Positions 1 through 7,431 are shown, numbered from the stretch's first letter. The stretch is DNA of 41,673 nt from a virus (IMGVR_UViG_3300013128_000008:1-41673); one strand, 5' to 3'. Program-made: numbers and translations. Notes: generated by a model from the letters alone, not told the origin.

Positions 1-1
1 G

Positions 2-136
2 GCGATCGGCTTCGTTGCGGGTTACTATGTCGGCATGGAGCTTGGATTCGTTGCGGCAAGCACGACGCTTGCCGGACGACCCGTCGTGATCTCCTGCGAC
101 ATCCTAAGCCGCAACTCGATCAATGCGGGCACCTAA
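2..136 (+). CDS. Partial hypothetical protein, C-terminal end only
   Basis: An open frame runs in from the left edge and ends at TAA (134-136), giving 44 residues. They are rich in Gly, Val, Ala and Phe over the first 25 positions (for example AIGFVAGYYVGMELGFV), which could be the end of a small membrane-associated or glycine-rich protein. The next gene begins 8 bases after the stop on the same strand, so it looks like the last part of an upstream gene in the same operon. No function can be assigned because the start lies outside the window. Confidence 0.5.
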   Translation, partial: AIGFVAGYYVGMELGFVAASTTLAGRPVVISCDILSRNSINAGT

Positions 137-144
137 AGGCGCGC

Positions 145-360
145 ATGACACTACTACTGCAACTGAACCCACCCATTCCTGTAACAACCCCACGGGGAAA
201 GGGGTTTGCTGTCGTTCTTCTTGACTATGGAATGGACCACGATTTGTGCTGGGTGGTGTTCTTGGATGAAAATGGGGAATGTTGGACTTTCCGCAACCCA
301 CAGATTCGCGCACAGTCAAACTTCACGTTTGGGCGCGGTCCTGTAAGCACACCTGCGTAA
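145..360 (+). CDS. Small conserved phage-type hypothetical protein (71 aa)
   Basis: The ATG start has an AAGG-like ribosome site just upstream. The protein contains NPPIPVTTPRGKG near the N-terminus, then a hydrophobic and aromatic stretch ending in HDLCWVVFLDENGECW, then a basic C-terminal part with RNPQIRAQ. I associate this pattern (PIPV-TP-GKG followed by DYG-x-DHDL-W) with small proteins of unknown role in tailed-phage genomes; that is recall, not a search result. There is no transmembrane segment or catalytic motif. It sits between other small plus-strand genes in the run leading to the terminase. The opposite-strand frame over the same bases is arginine-, serine- and proline-rich and was not accepted. 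Confidence 0.75.
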   Translation: MTLLLQLNPPIPVTTPRGKGFAVVLLDYGMDHDLCWVVFLDENGECWTFRNPQIRAQSNFTFGRGPVSTPA

Positions 361-361
361 C

Positions 362-658
362 ATGAGTACTCCCGGTCCTCTACGTGAATGGTACCTACGC
401 GTTCGTAAGGATGGCGAACTCGAAGGTCCGTACACGTACTACGAGGCAGACTACGTTGGAAGACACTCCACCAGGCTTGCTGCGCGCACTGGAGAAGGTT
501 CTCTCACACGGGAACTGGTTGTGAACTTGGGCTCCCGTCAAGGCGACCCACCGCAGCCTAGTAGCCCTGAGTACAAAGTAGTTGCTGTCTATGTGTCCGG
601 TCGCAAGACTATGGGCGGTAGGCTGGCACAGTACAACAGCGATAGAGGTAACACTTGA
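362..658 (+). CDS. Hypothetical protein (98 aa)
   Basis: It starts one base after the preceding stop and encodes a soluble, charged protein. The sequence opens MSTPGPLREWYLRVRKDGE, continues with an EGPYTYYEAD segment, and has a Pro/Ser-rich middle. The early part resembles a small all-beta fold, but no family was recognised. The stop codon reads ACT TGA, and the +1 frame beyond it stays open to 752 with protein-like content (DHSIYGGYYCPGGV). A frameshifted longer product is therefore conceivable; see the overlapping small frame at 591-752. Codon use matches its neighbours, which supports it as a real gene. Confidence 0.65.
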   Translation: MSTPGPLREWYLRVRKDGELEGPYTYYEADYVGRHSTRLAARTGEGSLTRELVVNLGSRQGDPPQPSSPEYKVVAVYVSGRKTMGGRLAQYNSDRGNT

Positions 659-752
659 TCACAGCATCTACGGAGGCTACTATTGTCCTGGCGGCGTAAC
701 AGACAGCCACGTCATCGTAGTCGTAGACGGATTGAGATGGATCAAAGAGTGA
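591..752 (+). CDS. Possible small overlapping ORF, or +1 extension of the preceding gene (53 aa)
   Basis: A frame opening at ATG 591 and ending at TGA 750-752 reads convincingly as protein in its second half (SIYGGYYCPGGVTDSH, then VIVVVDGLRW). Its codons there (GTA, GTC, GAC, GGA) are like those of neighbouring genes. The first part overlaps the 98-aa gene and ATG 591 has no ribosome site, so a separate gene starting there is doubtful. The alternative is that ribosomes shift +1 at the ACT-TGA end of the upstream gene. Its stop overlaps a GTG (749) in the RNase HII frame, the coupling style used throughout this genome. Confidence 0.3.
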   Translation: MCPVARLWAVGWHSTTAIEVTLDHSIYGGYYCPGGVTDSHVIVVVDGLRWIKE

Positions 753-1408
753 TAGACACCTATCAAGCGGCTTTGGCTCTGCACAAGCCAGAGTTCATCA
801 TAGGCATCGATGAGGTAGGTTGGGGCTGTATTGCTGGTACTTTGGTGCTTGGTTGCGTTGTCTACAAGCCAGACTTCTCGCACCCCAAAGTGAAGGACAG
901 CAAGGCGTTCACCACGGAACGGTCCAGGGAAGCTGGCCTGGAGGTAGTGCGAAACACGTCGCCCTACGTGGACACGCACGTCACAAGCGTCCAGGCTATC
1001 TCCTCGCTAGGTGCCAGTGCTGTGCTACATGCTGCGATGTTCACCTTGGCTACCAAGGCCATCGCACACTACCCAAACAGTCTTGTGGTGATTGACGGCT
1101 CGAAGCCGATCAAAGGTTTGAACCATCCGCAACTTGCGCTTGAGAAGGGTGACGGTTACGTCGCCGCTGTCAGCGCCGCGAGCATGGTAGCCAAGGTAAC
1201 TCGGGACAAATACATGTCCGAGATTAGCAAGAACTATCCGGAATACGAGTGGCACAACAATAAGGGCTACCCTACGGATAAGCATGTGCGTATGCTGAAT
1301 CAGCATGGCGTGTCTGAGCATCACAGGCTCAACATCGCGTTGGTTAGAGAAGCATTGAAGAAACATGGTACATACGAGGAAAACCACTGTGTAGGGTTGG
1401 AGGAGTGA
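737..1408 (+). CDS. rnhB: Ribonuclease HII
   Basis: This is a metal-dependent endonuclease that cuts the RNA strand of RNA/DNA hybrids, likely used to remove primers or stray ribonucleotides during phage replication. The family signature GIDEVGWGCIAGTLV lies about 24 residues from the chosen start and carries the Asp-Glu catalytic pair. VIDGSKP supplies a third acidic residue, and the AASMVAKVTRDKYM block with its Asp is the typical fourth motif. At about 223 residues it has normal RNase HII length. ATG 737 is chosen because a well-composed frame runs through the upstream bases to 752. A TTG at 683 with an excellent GGAGG site (672-676) would add an arginine-rich N-terminus, and GTG 749 is also possible. 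The end overlaps the next gene by 4 bp. Confidence 0.93.
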   Translation: MDQRVIDTYQAALALHKPEFIIGIDEVGWGCIAGTLVLGCVVYKPDFSHPKVKDSKAFTTERSREAGLEVVRNTSPYVDTHVTSVQAISSLGASAVLHAAMFTLATKAIAHYPNSLVVIDGSKPIKGLNHPQLALEKGDGYVAAVSAASMVAKVTRDKYMSEISKNYPEYEWHNNKGYPTDKHVRMLNQHGVSEHHRLNIALVREALKKHGTYEENHCVGLEE

Positions 1409-1605
1409 GTTCAGTGAAGAAGGTCGAAGACATCAAGTTCGGTGCGCGTGTTCTGGCTATTCTTGAGTCCCCAACTGCCTTCAACGAGGTAGTCACCAAG
1501 GCGTCGATCGACCGCCTCTCCGCGCAGAAAGTGCTTGCCGCGTTGCACAAGAGCGGCTATATCTGCAAGAACGAGCGAGACCTTTGGGTCGCTCAGGAGA
1601 AGTGA
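1405..1605 (+). CDS. Small hypothetical protein, possibly winged-helix (66 aa)
   Basis: A GTG start overlaps the RNase HII stop (GTGA), the coupling pattern common in this genome; a second GTG at 1414 could also serve. The protein is helix-rich, with a VVTKASIDRLSAQKVLAALH segment followed by SGYICKNERDLWVA. That order of helices, with a Gly turn and short strands at the end, is reminiscent of a winged helix-turn-helix DNA-binding domain. This is inferred from layout only, and no family was identified. It is followed immediately by a zinc-ribbon gene whose ATG overlaps its stop by one base. Confidence 0.6.
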   Translation: MSSVKKVEDIKFGARVLAILESPTAFNEVVTKASIDRLSAQKVLAALHKSGYICKNERDLWVAQEK

Positions 1606-1823
1606 TGCCACGCAAACACGGTCTGATAGACGCTGACGGTAATAGCACAGGGAACTCTTGGATCTCGAACAGAGACGGAGATGAGGAAGAAGAGGGCTTC
1701 CGGTCCTTGTTCACCAGTCAGGACGACGGTTGCACTGCCTGCGGGTTTGAGGGCCCCCTGAGGTCTACTCGCAAAGGCTACAAGTGCCCCAAGTGCCGCA
1801 CCCTTGTAATTCCGAGCGAGTGA
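1605..1823 (+). CDS. Small zinc-ribbon protein (72 aa)
   Basis: The ATG overlaps the previous stop as TGATG, with an AGGAGAAG ribosome site just before it, so this start is preferred to an in-frame ATG at 1584. The N-terminal half is acidic (DGDEEEEG). The C-terminal half holds two Cys-x2-Cys knuckles, CTACG and CPKC, about 20 residues apart, which would bind one zinc ion as a zinc ribbon. Such small ribbons often act in nucleic-acid or protein binding, but no specific role can be given. The downstream gene starts 2 bases after its stop. Confidence 0.7.
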   Translation: MPRKHGLIDADGNSTGNSWISNRDGDEEEEGFRSLFTSQDDGCTACGFEGPLRSTRKGYKCPKCRTLVIPSE

Positions 1824-1825
1824 AC

Positions 1826-2836
1826 ATGTTGCCGTTTGACTCTTGGGATGGAAGTGATTGCTCAAACACCATTGAGCAAGCCAAACTGGAAGCCTTCTTC
1901 GGGCCTACCGCTGTGGTATTCAACAGCTACCAGGCGTCGATTACAGCCATATTGGAGGTACTCGGCTCTCGCACACACGAACTGCCTGTGATACTCCCCA
2001 TCACGTCTTCCCCTGACACCATCAGCGCAGTTCTTCGTTCCGGTGCGAACCCTATCCTGCTCGACATCAACGCGGATAGTTTGCAGATGGAGCCCGCCCT
2101 TCTTACCGAGGTGCTTGAGACGATCAAGTCTGCGGTGATCATCCTCGATCGTCCTGGAGGCATGCCCGTAGACCCGGCGCTCCTCGCCATCGCCAAGATG
2201 CTGCCCACCATCATCGACACTCGGTTGCCTCCGCACCAGGGCTCCACGCAGGACTGTGTGGGTACCTTCACCGTGTTCGACTTTGGTCCCATCATCGGCA
2301 CAGGAAGCCTCGTAATCCACAAGTTCACGCATCAGGTGCGTGAGTTGAAGATGGTACGCAACGGCCTCCTTGGACTTGCTGCGAGCATGAATGACGCCCT
2401 GTGCGCGCTGGCTCACAAGCGACTGAAGTCCCAGCCGGAGCTTCAAGACCGCAAGGCGGCTCAGGCACAAGCTGTAAGTCTTTACCGCAATTTACTAGAG
2501 GGCAAGAACCACGAAATCGTTTTCCCTGAGTGCCAAGAGCGCCCGTACCTGATGGTGGTTGTTGAGAACGCCAACAAAGTCGTCGCACATCTGCACAGCC
2601 TCGGACTCCCCGTAGTGAAGCCAGTGTTTCCGCTGCACTACTTGCCGATCATGCAACGCCGCTGGCAGGAGACACCTGAGTATCCAGTCGCAGAAAGCGT
2701 ATTCAACCGGGTAGTAGCACTTCCGACACACCCTGGTATACTTGGCAAAGAAGCCGAAATCATCGAACGGCTGTTGGAAATCGATCATGAACAGGAGCGG
2801 GACAGTGAAGAAGCAAAGCGCGAAGACAACCATTGA
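1826..2836 (+). CDS. DegT/DnrJ/EryC1-type aminotransferase homologue lacking the PLP lysine
   Basis: The 336-residue protein has the layout of fold-type I sugar aminotransferases. It contains FNSYQASITAILEVLGS (cofactor-phosphate region, equivalent to the family's GTxA helix), a SGANPILLDINADSLQM strand-turn (the family's AGxxPVFVDid element), and a DTRLP element at the usual DxAxA position. Where the family has a serine-containing strand ending in the Schiff-base lysine, this protein reads VFDFGPIIGTGSLVIH, with no lysine at the expected place. It may therefore be catalytically dead as an aminotransferase, with a binding or structural role, or use different chemistry. ATG 1826 follows the zinc-ribbon stop closely. 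Its C-terminal end overlaps the ParB-like gene by 32 bp. Fold assignment is moderately sure; function is unknown. Confidence 0.65.
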   Translation: MLPFDSWDGSDCSNTIEQAKLEAFFGPTAVVFNSYQASITAILEVLGSRTHELPVILPITSSPDTISAVLRSGANPILLDINADSLQMEPALLTEVLETIKSAVIILDRPGGMPVDPALLAIAKMLPTIIDTRLPPHQGSTQDCVGTFTVFDFGPIIGTGSLVIHKFTHQVRELKMVRNGLLGLAASMNDALCALAHKRLKSQPELQDRKAAQAQAVSLYRNLLEGKNHEIVFPECQERPYLMVVVENANKVVAHLHSLGLPVVKPVFPLHYLPIMQRRWQETPEYPVAESVFNRVVALPTHPGILGKEAEIIERLLEIDHEQERDSEEAKREDNH

Positions 2837-3674
2837 GTCTACCGAAGCACCGAAGAAGGTACACCTGGCCAAGCTGTTGCCAGTTGCCCTGCTAGCCGAA
2901 CACCCAAACAACACCAACGTGCAGTCCAAGCACGTCTACAAGGAGTTGAAGGAGTCCATCCTGGCCGGTGGGTTCGATGAGCCGCTCATCGTAGTTCCGC
3001 GCAAAGATGTGGAGAGTGGCTTCTACGTTGTCTCCGGTAACCACAGGTTCAAGGCAGGTAAGGAGGTCGGGTACGACCAGCTTCCCTGCATCGTTCGAGA
3101 GGACTGGGATTCCGTCGAGGCGGAGATTCAGCTTGTCCGCAGGAACTACGTTCGTGGTCAGATTGACCGAGTAGCGTTCACCGAGACCGTCAACCGCTTG
3201 GCTACAGAGCAGGCGCTAGGTCTTGACGTGATCATGGAACGCATGGGTTTCGAGGACGCCTCCGCATTCGCCGAGTTCTACAAGGAAGAGAAGACTCGTG
3301 AGCGTCGCACCGCTGCTGCCGTAGCTGGCTCTGGCCCAGCCGTTCAGCAGGTGAAGATGATTGACGACCTCGGGGTCATTCTCAGTGTCATGTTCGAGAA
3401 GTTCGGAAGCACCGTACCTCAGTCGTTCATGATCTTCCCCATCGGTGGCAAGAACCACATCTTCGTGCAGATCACCCCTGCGCTCAAGAAGAGCATCGAC
3501 GCCATCACGACCAAGTGTGTGGCCGATGGCTTGGACATCAACACCGTTCTGGGTGGCTTGCTTCAGATCGCCATCCATCACACCGACTTCTTCAGGGCCC
3601 AGAAGGACCAGTCCGCTGTGGTCGAAGCAGGATCCGTCACTGGAGACGCGAATATTGCACTGATCGAGAAGTGA
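2805..3674 (+). CDS. ParB/Srx-fold N-terminal domain protein next to terminase
   Basis: The N-terminal half carries ParB-type boxes: a LLAEHPNNTNVQ segment, GGFDEPLIVVPR, and VVSGNHRFKAG, where the GNHR matches the ParB G-x-x-R nucleotide-binding box. ParB-fold domains bind CTP or ATP and some act as nucleases. The C-terminal half (from VAGSGPAVQQ) is a separate domain, possibly for oligomerisation. GTG 2805 is chosen because AGGAG lies 7 bases upstream; ATG 2787 would add 6 residues without a good site. It ends one base before the terminase start, the usual place of the small terminase subunit, and no other small-subunit candidate is evident here. A DNA-recognition role in packaging is an inference. 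Confidence 0.75.
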   Translation: MKKQSAKTTIESTEAPKKVHLAKLLPVALLAEHPNNTNVQSKHVYKELKESILAGGFDEPLIVVPRKDVESGFYVVSGNHRFKAGKEVGYDQLPCIVREDWDSVEAEIQLVRRNYVRGQIDRVAFTETVNRLATEQALGLDVIMERMGFEDASAFAEFYKEEKTRERRTAAAVAGSGPAVQQVKMIDDLGVILSVMFEKFGSTVPQSFMIFPIGGKNHIFVQITPALKKSIDAITTKCVADGLDINTVLGGLLQIAIHHTDFFRAQKDQSAVVEAGSVTGDANIALIEK

Positions 3675-3675
3675 T

Positions 3676-6477
3676 ATGAGCGGAGTTACATACCCACATC
3701 TAAAGGCTCCAACAATCGATGGAGCACCCACAATCGTAAGGCTCCCTAAGAAGGTGAAGCCAGAGGACATCACTATCGATGACCTTCGGCACCTCTCGAA
3801 CGAGAGCTTCACGTTGTGGACCCAGACCTCTGGTGTGACGGTTGACGGAAACAACATCGACTTCAATGCCCACAGGTACCTGCTCCCCATCTACCTCTGC
3901 AACGACACAGAAATCGTGTGGCAGAAGGCTGCTCAGATGGGCGCTACGGTGTACATGCTCCTCAAGGTCATCCACTGGTTGCACACGCACCAAGGTAGGA
4001 AGGCCGGACTGTACTTCCCGACCAAAGAAGGCGTAGAAAACCTTTCCAAGGACCGTCTCACGCCCCTGCTTCAGTCGATCCCGGAGCTTAACGGCACAAT
4101 TGACACTCAAGATAAGCTCGGACTGAGGAAGATCGGCAAGTCCTCCTTCTACCTGTTCCACCTTGGCGGTGTTGCCTCCAAGGACTCCGTGCCTCTGGAC
4201 TTCGTGTCCTTCGATGAGGTGCGTCTTTGCAAGCCTCAGGAGATTGACCAGGCCCTAGAGCGTATCAGCCACTCGCCGTACAAGCAGAAGGTATTTATGA
4301 GTACCTGTCATAGCAAGGATACGCGAATTCTTGTGCGTAAGAAGCAAGATGTAAAGTATTGGAAAGTCTCTAATCCGGTGGAGAGTAAGTCCTTTAGGGA
4401 GCTAGAAGATTGCTGGCATCAGTACCAAGTTCTCTGTCAATACCAGAGCAATGGACTGAACTACACATTCCGTGATATTACAGCGTTCCACGACAACGGC
4501 ATCAAGCCTGTAGTAAAGGCGCTATTTGATGACGGTACGGAAGTGGTAGCTACCCACGACCATGAATACGCTTGGTGTGACGCATTCGGAAAGAGCAAGA
4601 ACATACTACGTTGGGAGCAGCTTTCTAAACTCACGGATAAGAACGCTATCGTAACACTCAGGAATATCAGTCAGTATGAAGAGATTGACACTCCGTTTGA
4701 CCTGCTGACCTACTATGTGTTCGGTGCGTACGCCGCAGAAGGCTGTGTGGTTACCGGCACTACGAACACTATTAGCATAGCGCAGCTAAAGAAGACTGAT
4801 ACGCCCATTCGTTCTCGTGTCATCGAATGGGCACAGCGCAACGGATTCAAGTTTTCAGAACAGAGGACTTGTATTCGTGTGTCCTTGAAGACCCGCCCAG
4901 ACTTGTACCAACTGTTCGAGTCTTTTGGAAAGAGCAGCAGCGACAAGCGTTTCCCTGAAATAATTCGCAACGGATCGGTGAAGCAGCTTCGAGAACTTCT
5001 GGATGGCTACATCGATGGTGATGGAACACGCAGAACTGATCATTCGTGGGACATCACCACTACGTCATATGCAATGCTATATGACCTCAAGCTGATAGCC
5101 TTGCGTGTTGGAGAACCTGCGTACATTCGTGACTATGAAGGCCGCACAGAAAACAGAGCACACAGCTATCAACTTTGTCACAACGCTAACTCAAACCGTA
5201 TATTGTCACGCCCACTGAATGCACACTACCGCGCTGCTCGCCTTGTAGAGCTTCGCGAGTGGGGGAATCAAGCCGTCTGCGACATCACAGTAGACCAGTA
5301 CCATAATTTCGTACTGGAAAATGGTATAGTGGCGCATAACTGCGGCTTGCCTGAAAACGATATTGCGGCCCGATTTGACCTGGGAACACAGCATATTTGG
5401 ATGGCTAAGTGCGGGTGCCCAGATGGCGTAGACCTGGCTCGTGCCTTCCCCGACTGTGTCGTAGACGACAAGAAGCGGGGAAAGCTTTACCTGCGCTGCC
5501 CCAAGTGCCGTTTCGTCATCAACGACCCCCAGAACGGCAGGTACGTGGCACACAATCCAGGCGCGGACTACACGTCTTTCCATGTCAGCCAGCTTACGTC
5601 CAAGTACATGCCCTTGAAGACGCTGTGGGACTTCTACTACCGCACGACCAACAAGGCCGAGTTCTTCAACGCTAAGCTTGGACTACCCTACGTTGACGAA
5701 GAGAACAGGGGTGTAACTCTCGGTCAGTTGAAATCCTGCGTTGACCCCATGCTCGAATGGGCGGCTCCTGGCAAGGCGGCTGGCACAGCTATGGGCGTAG
5801 ACGTTGGTGGTGGTTACTGCTATGTAATCATCGCCGACCTTCACGAGAGCAAGAAGCGCATCCGCCATGTGGAAATCATCGAATCGGACAACCCGCATTA
5901 CATGGAAGCTGGCAAGCGTGTGTCTCCGTTCAAGCGGCTTCGCACCTTGATGAAGGAGTACAAGGTTCAGCTATGCGTAATCGACGCCATGCCGAACTAC
6001 GACAGCGTTCTTGAGTTCGCACAAGAGTTTCCAGGCAAGGTGTTCGCTTCCTTCTACTCGAAGGAGGCAAAGGATGTTGTTACCTGGAGTGACAAGCCCA
6101 GGACCAAGGTCACGATCAAGAAGGCCGGTCCACTGCTCAAGTTCAAGTACTACTGCGTTGTGTCGCGGTACTTGAGCCTGGACGTTGCACTCGGCCAGTG
6201 GGCTGGCAACGACGTGATTTGCCCTGACCCAGATCGTCTAGTTCAGATGTGTCTAAACGAGAAGACGAAGGATCTGGAGCCTGAGGCCGTGATGAACCGT
6301 GCGTTCTCCATGTTCATGCGTTTGATCAAACGCTTCAACGTGTCGAACGAGGAAACAGGTGAAGGTAGGCACGAGTGGATCTACTCTGGTGGTGACCCAC
6401 ACTTCGCACATGCCTGGAACTACTGCAACGTGGCCCTTGAACGTATGCGTAGAGGCGTCATCTTCACGTTTGGTTGA
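3676..6477 (+). CDS. terL: Terminase large subunit (GpA-like) with in-frame intein
   Basis: This is the packaging motor that cuts concatemeric DNA and drives it into the procapsid. The 933-residue precursor has a Walker A-like QKAAQMGAT (83-91), the FPTKEGVENLSKDRL block typical of lambda gpA-like terminases, Walker B DFVSFDE (175-181), and the coupling-motif strand FMST (207-210). The frame is then interrupted by an intein (residues 211-555), after which extein resumes with CGLPENDI. A Cys-rich zinc element (CGCPD and CPKC) follows. The nuclease domain shows GVDVGGGY, VIDAMPNYDS and a late HFAHAWNY as candidate RNase H-fold acidic positions. Spliced product would be about 588 residues, normal for the family. 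It follows the ParB-like gene by one base and ends facing minus-strand genes. Confidence 0.95.
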   Translation: MSGVTYPHLKAPTIDGAPTIVRLPKKVKPEDITIDDLRHLSNESFTLWTQTSGVTVDGNNIDFNAHRYLLPIYLCNDTEIVWQKAAQMGATVYMLLKVIHWLHTHQGRKAGLYFPTKEGVENLSKDRLTPLLQSIPELNGTIDTQDKLGLRKIGKSSFYLFHLGGVASKDSVPLDFVSFDEVRLCKPQEIDQALERISHSPYKQKVFMSTCHSKDTRILVRKKQDVKYWKVSNPVESKSFRELEDCWHQYQVLCQYQSNGLNYTFRDITAFHDNGIKPVVKALFDDGTEVVATHDHEYAWCDAFGKSKNILRWEQLSKLTDKNAIVTLRNISQYEEIDTPFDLLTYYVFGAYAAEGCVVTGTTNTISIAQLKKTDTPIRSRVIEWAQRNGFKFSEQRTCIRVSLKTRPDLYQLFESFGKSSSDKRFPEIIRNGSVKQLRELLDGYIDGDGTRRTDHSWDITTTSYAMLYDLKLIALRVGEPAYIRDYEGRTENRAHSYQLCHNANSNRILSRPLNAHYRAARLVELREWGNQAVCDITVDQYHNFVLENGIVAHNCGLPENDIAARFDLGTQHIWMAKCGCPDGVDLARAFPDCVVDDKKRGKLYLRCPKCRFVINDPQNGRYVAHNPGADYTSFHVSQLTSKYMPLKTLWDFYYRTTNKAEFFNAKLGLPYVDEENRGVTLGQLKSCVDPMLEWAAPGKAAGTAMGVDVGGGYCYVIIADLHESKKRIRHVEIIESDNPHYMEAGKRVSPFKRLRTLMKEYKVQLCVIDAMPNYDSVLEFAQEFPGKVFASFYSKEAKDVVTWSDKPRTKVTIKKAGPLLKFKYYCVVSRYLSLDVALGQWAGNDVICPDPDRLVQMCLNEKTKDLEPEAVMNRAFSMFMRLIKRFNVSNEETGEGRHEWIYSGGDPHFAHAWNYCNVALERMRRGVIFTFG
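4306..5340 (+). mobile_element. LAGLIDADG homing intein in the terminase
   Basis: The insert encodes 345 residues from Cys 211 to Asn 555 of the precursor. Splicing features are CHSKDTRILV at the N-terminus (block A), ATHDHEYAW with the block B Thr-x2-His, and VCDITVDQYHNFV followed by the terminal IVAHN (blocks F and G). A Cys is the first downstream extein residue. Two dodecapeptide motifs, VFGAYAAEGC and LLDGYIDGDG, indicate a central LAGLIDADG endonuclease that would copy the element into intein-free alleles. The DNA appears richer in A and T than the flanking terminase. Insertion directly after FMST, a conserved motor motif, follows the usual preference of inteins for invariant sites. 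Confidence 0.95.
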
Positions 6478-6481
6478 GAAC

Positions 6482-6700
6482 TTATATTCCCCTTGCGTCG
6501 CCGCAGATTTCTGCGGCGTACTGCTCTAGCGTCTTGCTTGCGAACGGATTGCCATGGCGCTCCAGTGCCCACCTTGCGCCACGTTCCTCTGCTTCACGGA
6601 TTATGCGCGCCAAGCATTCTTCGCGTGTTTCGCCGGGACGCCAGATGGAGTCGTCCGTACCGTTCATCGATACAGCGTCAATGAGTTCTCGCGTGTTCAT
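6482..6700 (-). CDS. Hypothetical protein (72 aa)
   Basis: A short, charged, helix-rich protein whose middle reads ETREECLARIIREAEERGARW and whose end reads LEQYAAEICGDARGI. ATG 6700 is chosen because AAGGAG lies 8 bases upstream. The frame is open further, with in-frame ATGs at 6757, 6766 and 6820 that have weaker or no ribosome sites; the 6757 start would follow the stop of the 36-codon frame upstream by 1 base. The protein converges on the terminase, 4 bases separating the two stops. Its last codons overlap a perfect hairpin at 6499-6518. No family was recognised. Confidence 0.55.
   Translation of the reverse strand: MNTRELIDAVSMNGTDDSIWRPGETREECLARIIREAEERGARWALERHGNPFASKTLEQYAAEICGDARGI
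6499..6518. terminator. Perfect 8-bp stem-loop between convergent genes
   Basis: CGCCGCAG and its exact complement flank a 4-base ATTT loop, 20 to 40 bases downstream of the terminase stop and inside the last codons of the minus-strand gene. There is no U-tract on either side, so this would be an intrinsic terminator of the tract-less kind at best. Its position at the meeting point of convergent transcription units supports a bidirectional termination or transcript-end role. Confidence 0.45.
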
Positions 6701-6758
6701 CGCTTCTTCTCCTTCACGTTCCCGTTCGTATTGGTCGGTCGCATAGGCAAGGTGCATT

Positions 6759-6869
6759 TCAACCATGGTGTTGTACTGCTTGGCAACGCCGACTGGACTC
6801 CTCGAATGCAATGCCGCCATGCGGGTTTGCTGGTGCTGGATGGATTAGATCCTTCTTCTTCTTCTTCAC
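6759..6869 (-). CDS. Possible tiny protein, Lys-rich start (36 aa)
   Basis: A GTG at 6869 overlaps the stop of the 165-aa gene upstream (GTGA), with GAGGGG just before it, and opens a 36-codon frame. It begins with five lysines (MKKKKKDLIHP) and ends AVQHHG. The lysine run comes from an AAG repeat. The start/stop coupling is like that of genuine genes in this genome, but the length is small and no motif is present, so it could be fortuitous. Confidence 0.3.
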   Translation of the reverse strand: MKKKKKDLIHPAPANPHGGIAFEESSRRCQAVQHHG

Positions 6870-7363
6870 GCGCCCCTCTTGTATTCTGCGCTTAGCTCAA
6901 TGAGCGCGAAGAAAGCTTCGACTGTCTCAAGGTCGCCTTCCAGGCCAGCCGCAGTTGCCTGCACGAACTGTTCGTAATTCATGGAAGGGCCAAGTTCCTT
7001 GTCGGTGACGGTCTTTGCCATGTGTACCATCCAACCCGGTAGCACGCGCCTAGATACCAGGCAAGGTGCATCATTGTCCAACACCACCAACGCGTCCTTC
7101 ACGGTAATCACATGCGCTGCTAGCTCGGTGCCGTTTGCACTCGCACGCATGATCAAGTTCTTCAACGCCGGGACGAAATGATTGGCGTCTGTAAAGGGCA
7201 CATACCCTTTGCTCGTCCACTGCTCAAGGTTGGCTCTAGCTATGCGCGTCATCTCCACAGTAGGATGTGCTTCATACATACTCATGCTAATCCACCGAGT
7301 CTTTCTGGTGCTGTCGCCTGCGAAGTGTGCTTCCACAGCAGCCACCACTCCAGGATGCGTCAA
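6866..7363 (-). CDS. Hypothetical protein (165 aa)
   Basis: The frame is long, well composed and on the same strand as its neighbours. The TTG start at 7363 overlaps a stop in the preceding short frame (TTGA). ATG codons 26 and 28 codons further in (MSMYEAHP) are alternatives, and protein-like codons continue a little upstream of the TTG, so the start is uncertain. The protein mixes helices and a short hydrophobic strand (HVITVKDALVVLDN) and ends with a helical segment (ETVEAFFALIELSAEY). No motif, signal peptide or membrane segment is visible and no family was recognised. Confidence 0.6.
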   Translation of the reverse strand: MTHPGVVAAVEAHFAGDSTRKTRWISMSMYEAHPTVEMTRIARANLEQWTSKGYVPFTDANHFVPALKNLIMRASANGTELAAHVITVKDALVVLDNDAPCLVSRRVLPGWMVHMAKTVTDKELGPSMNYEQFVQATAAGLEGDLETVEAFFALIELSAEYKRGA

Positions 7364-7431
7364 GTCCGCCCTGAATGCCAGCAGATACAGCCAGTGAGGA
7401 CAACATCGCCATAGTCCACTTCGTACCTCAC
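7360..7431 (-). CDS. Possible 23-aa coupled leader-like ORF
   Basis: A GTG overlapping the stop of the 56-aa gene (GTGA) opens a 23-codon frame (MRYEVDYGDVVLTGCICWH) whose own stop overlaps the TTG start of the 165-aa gene (TTGA). Both junctions have the coupling form seen elsewhere, and the composition is protein-like. It may be a genuine micro-protein or may simply deliver ribosomes to the next start. Confidence 0.25.
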   Translation of the reverse strand: MRYEVDYGDVVLTGCICWHSGRT

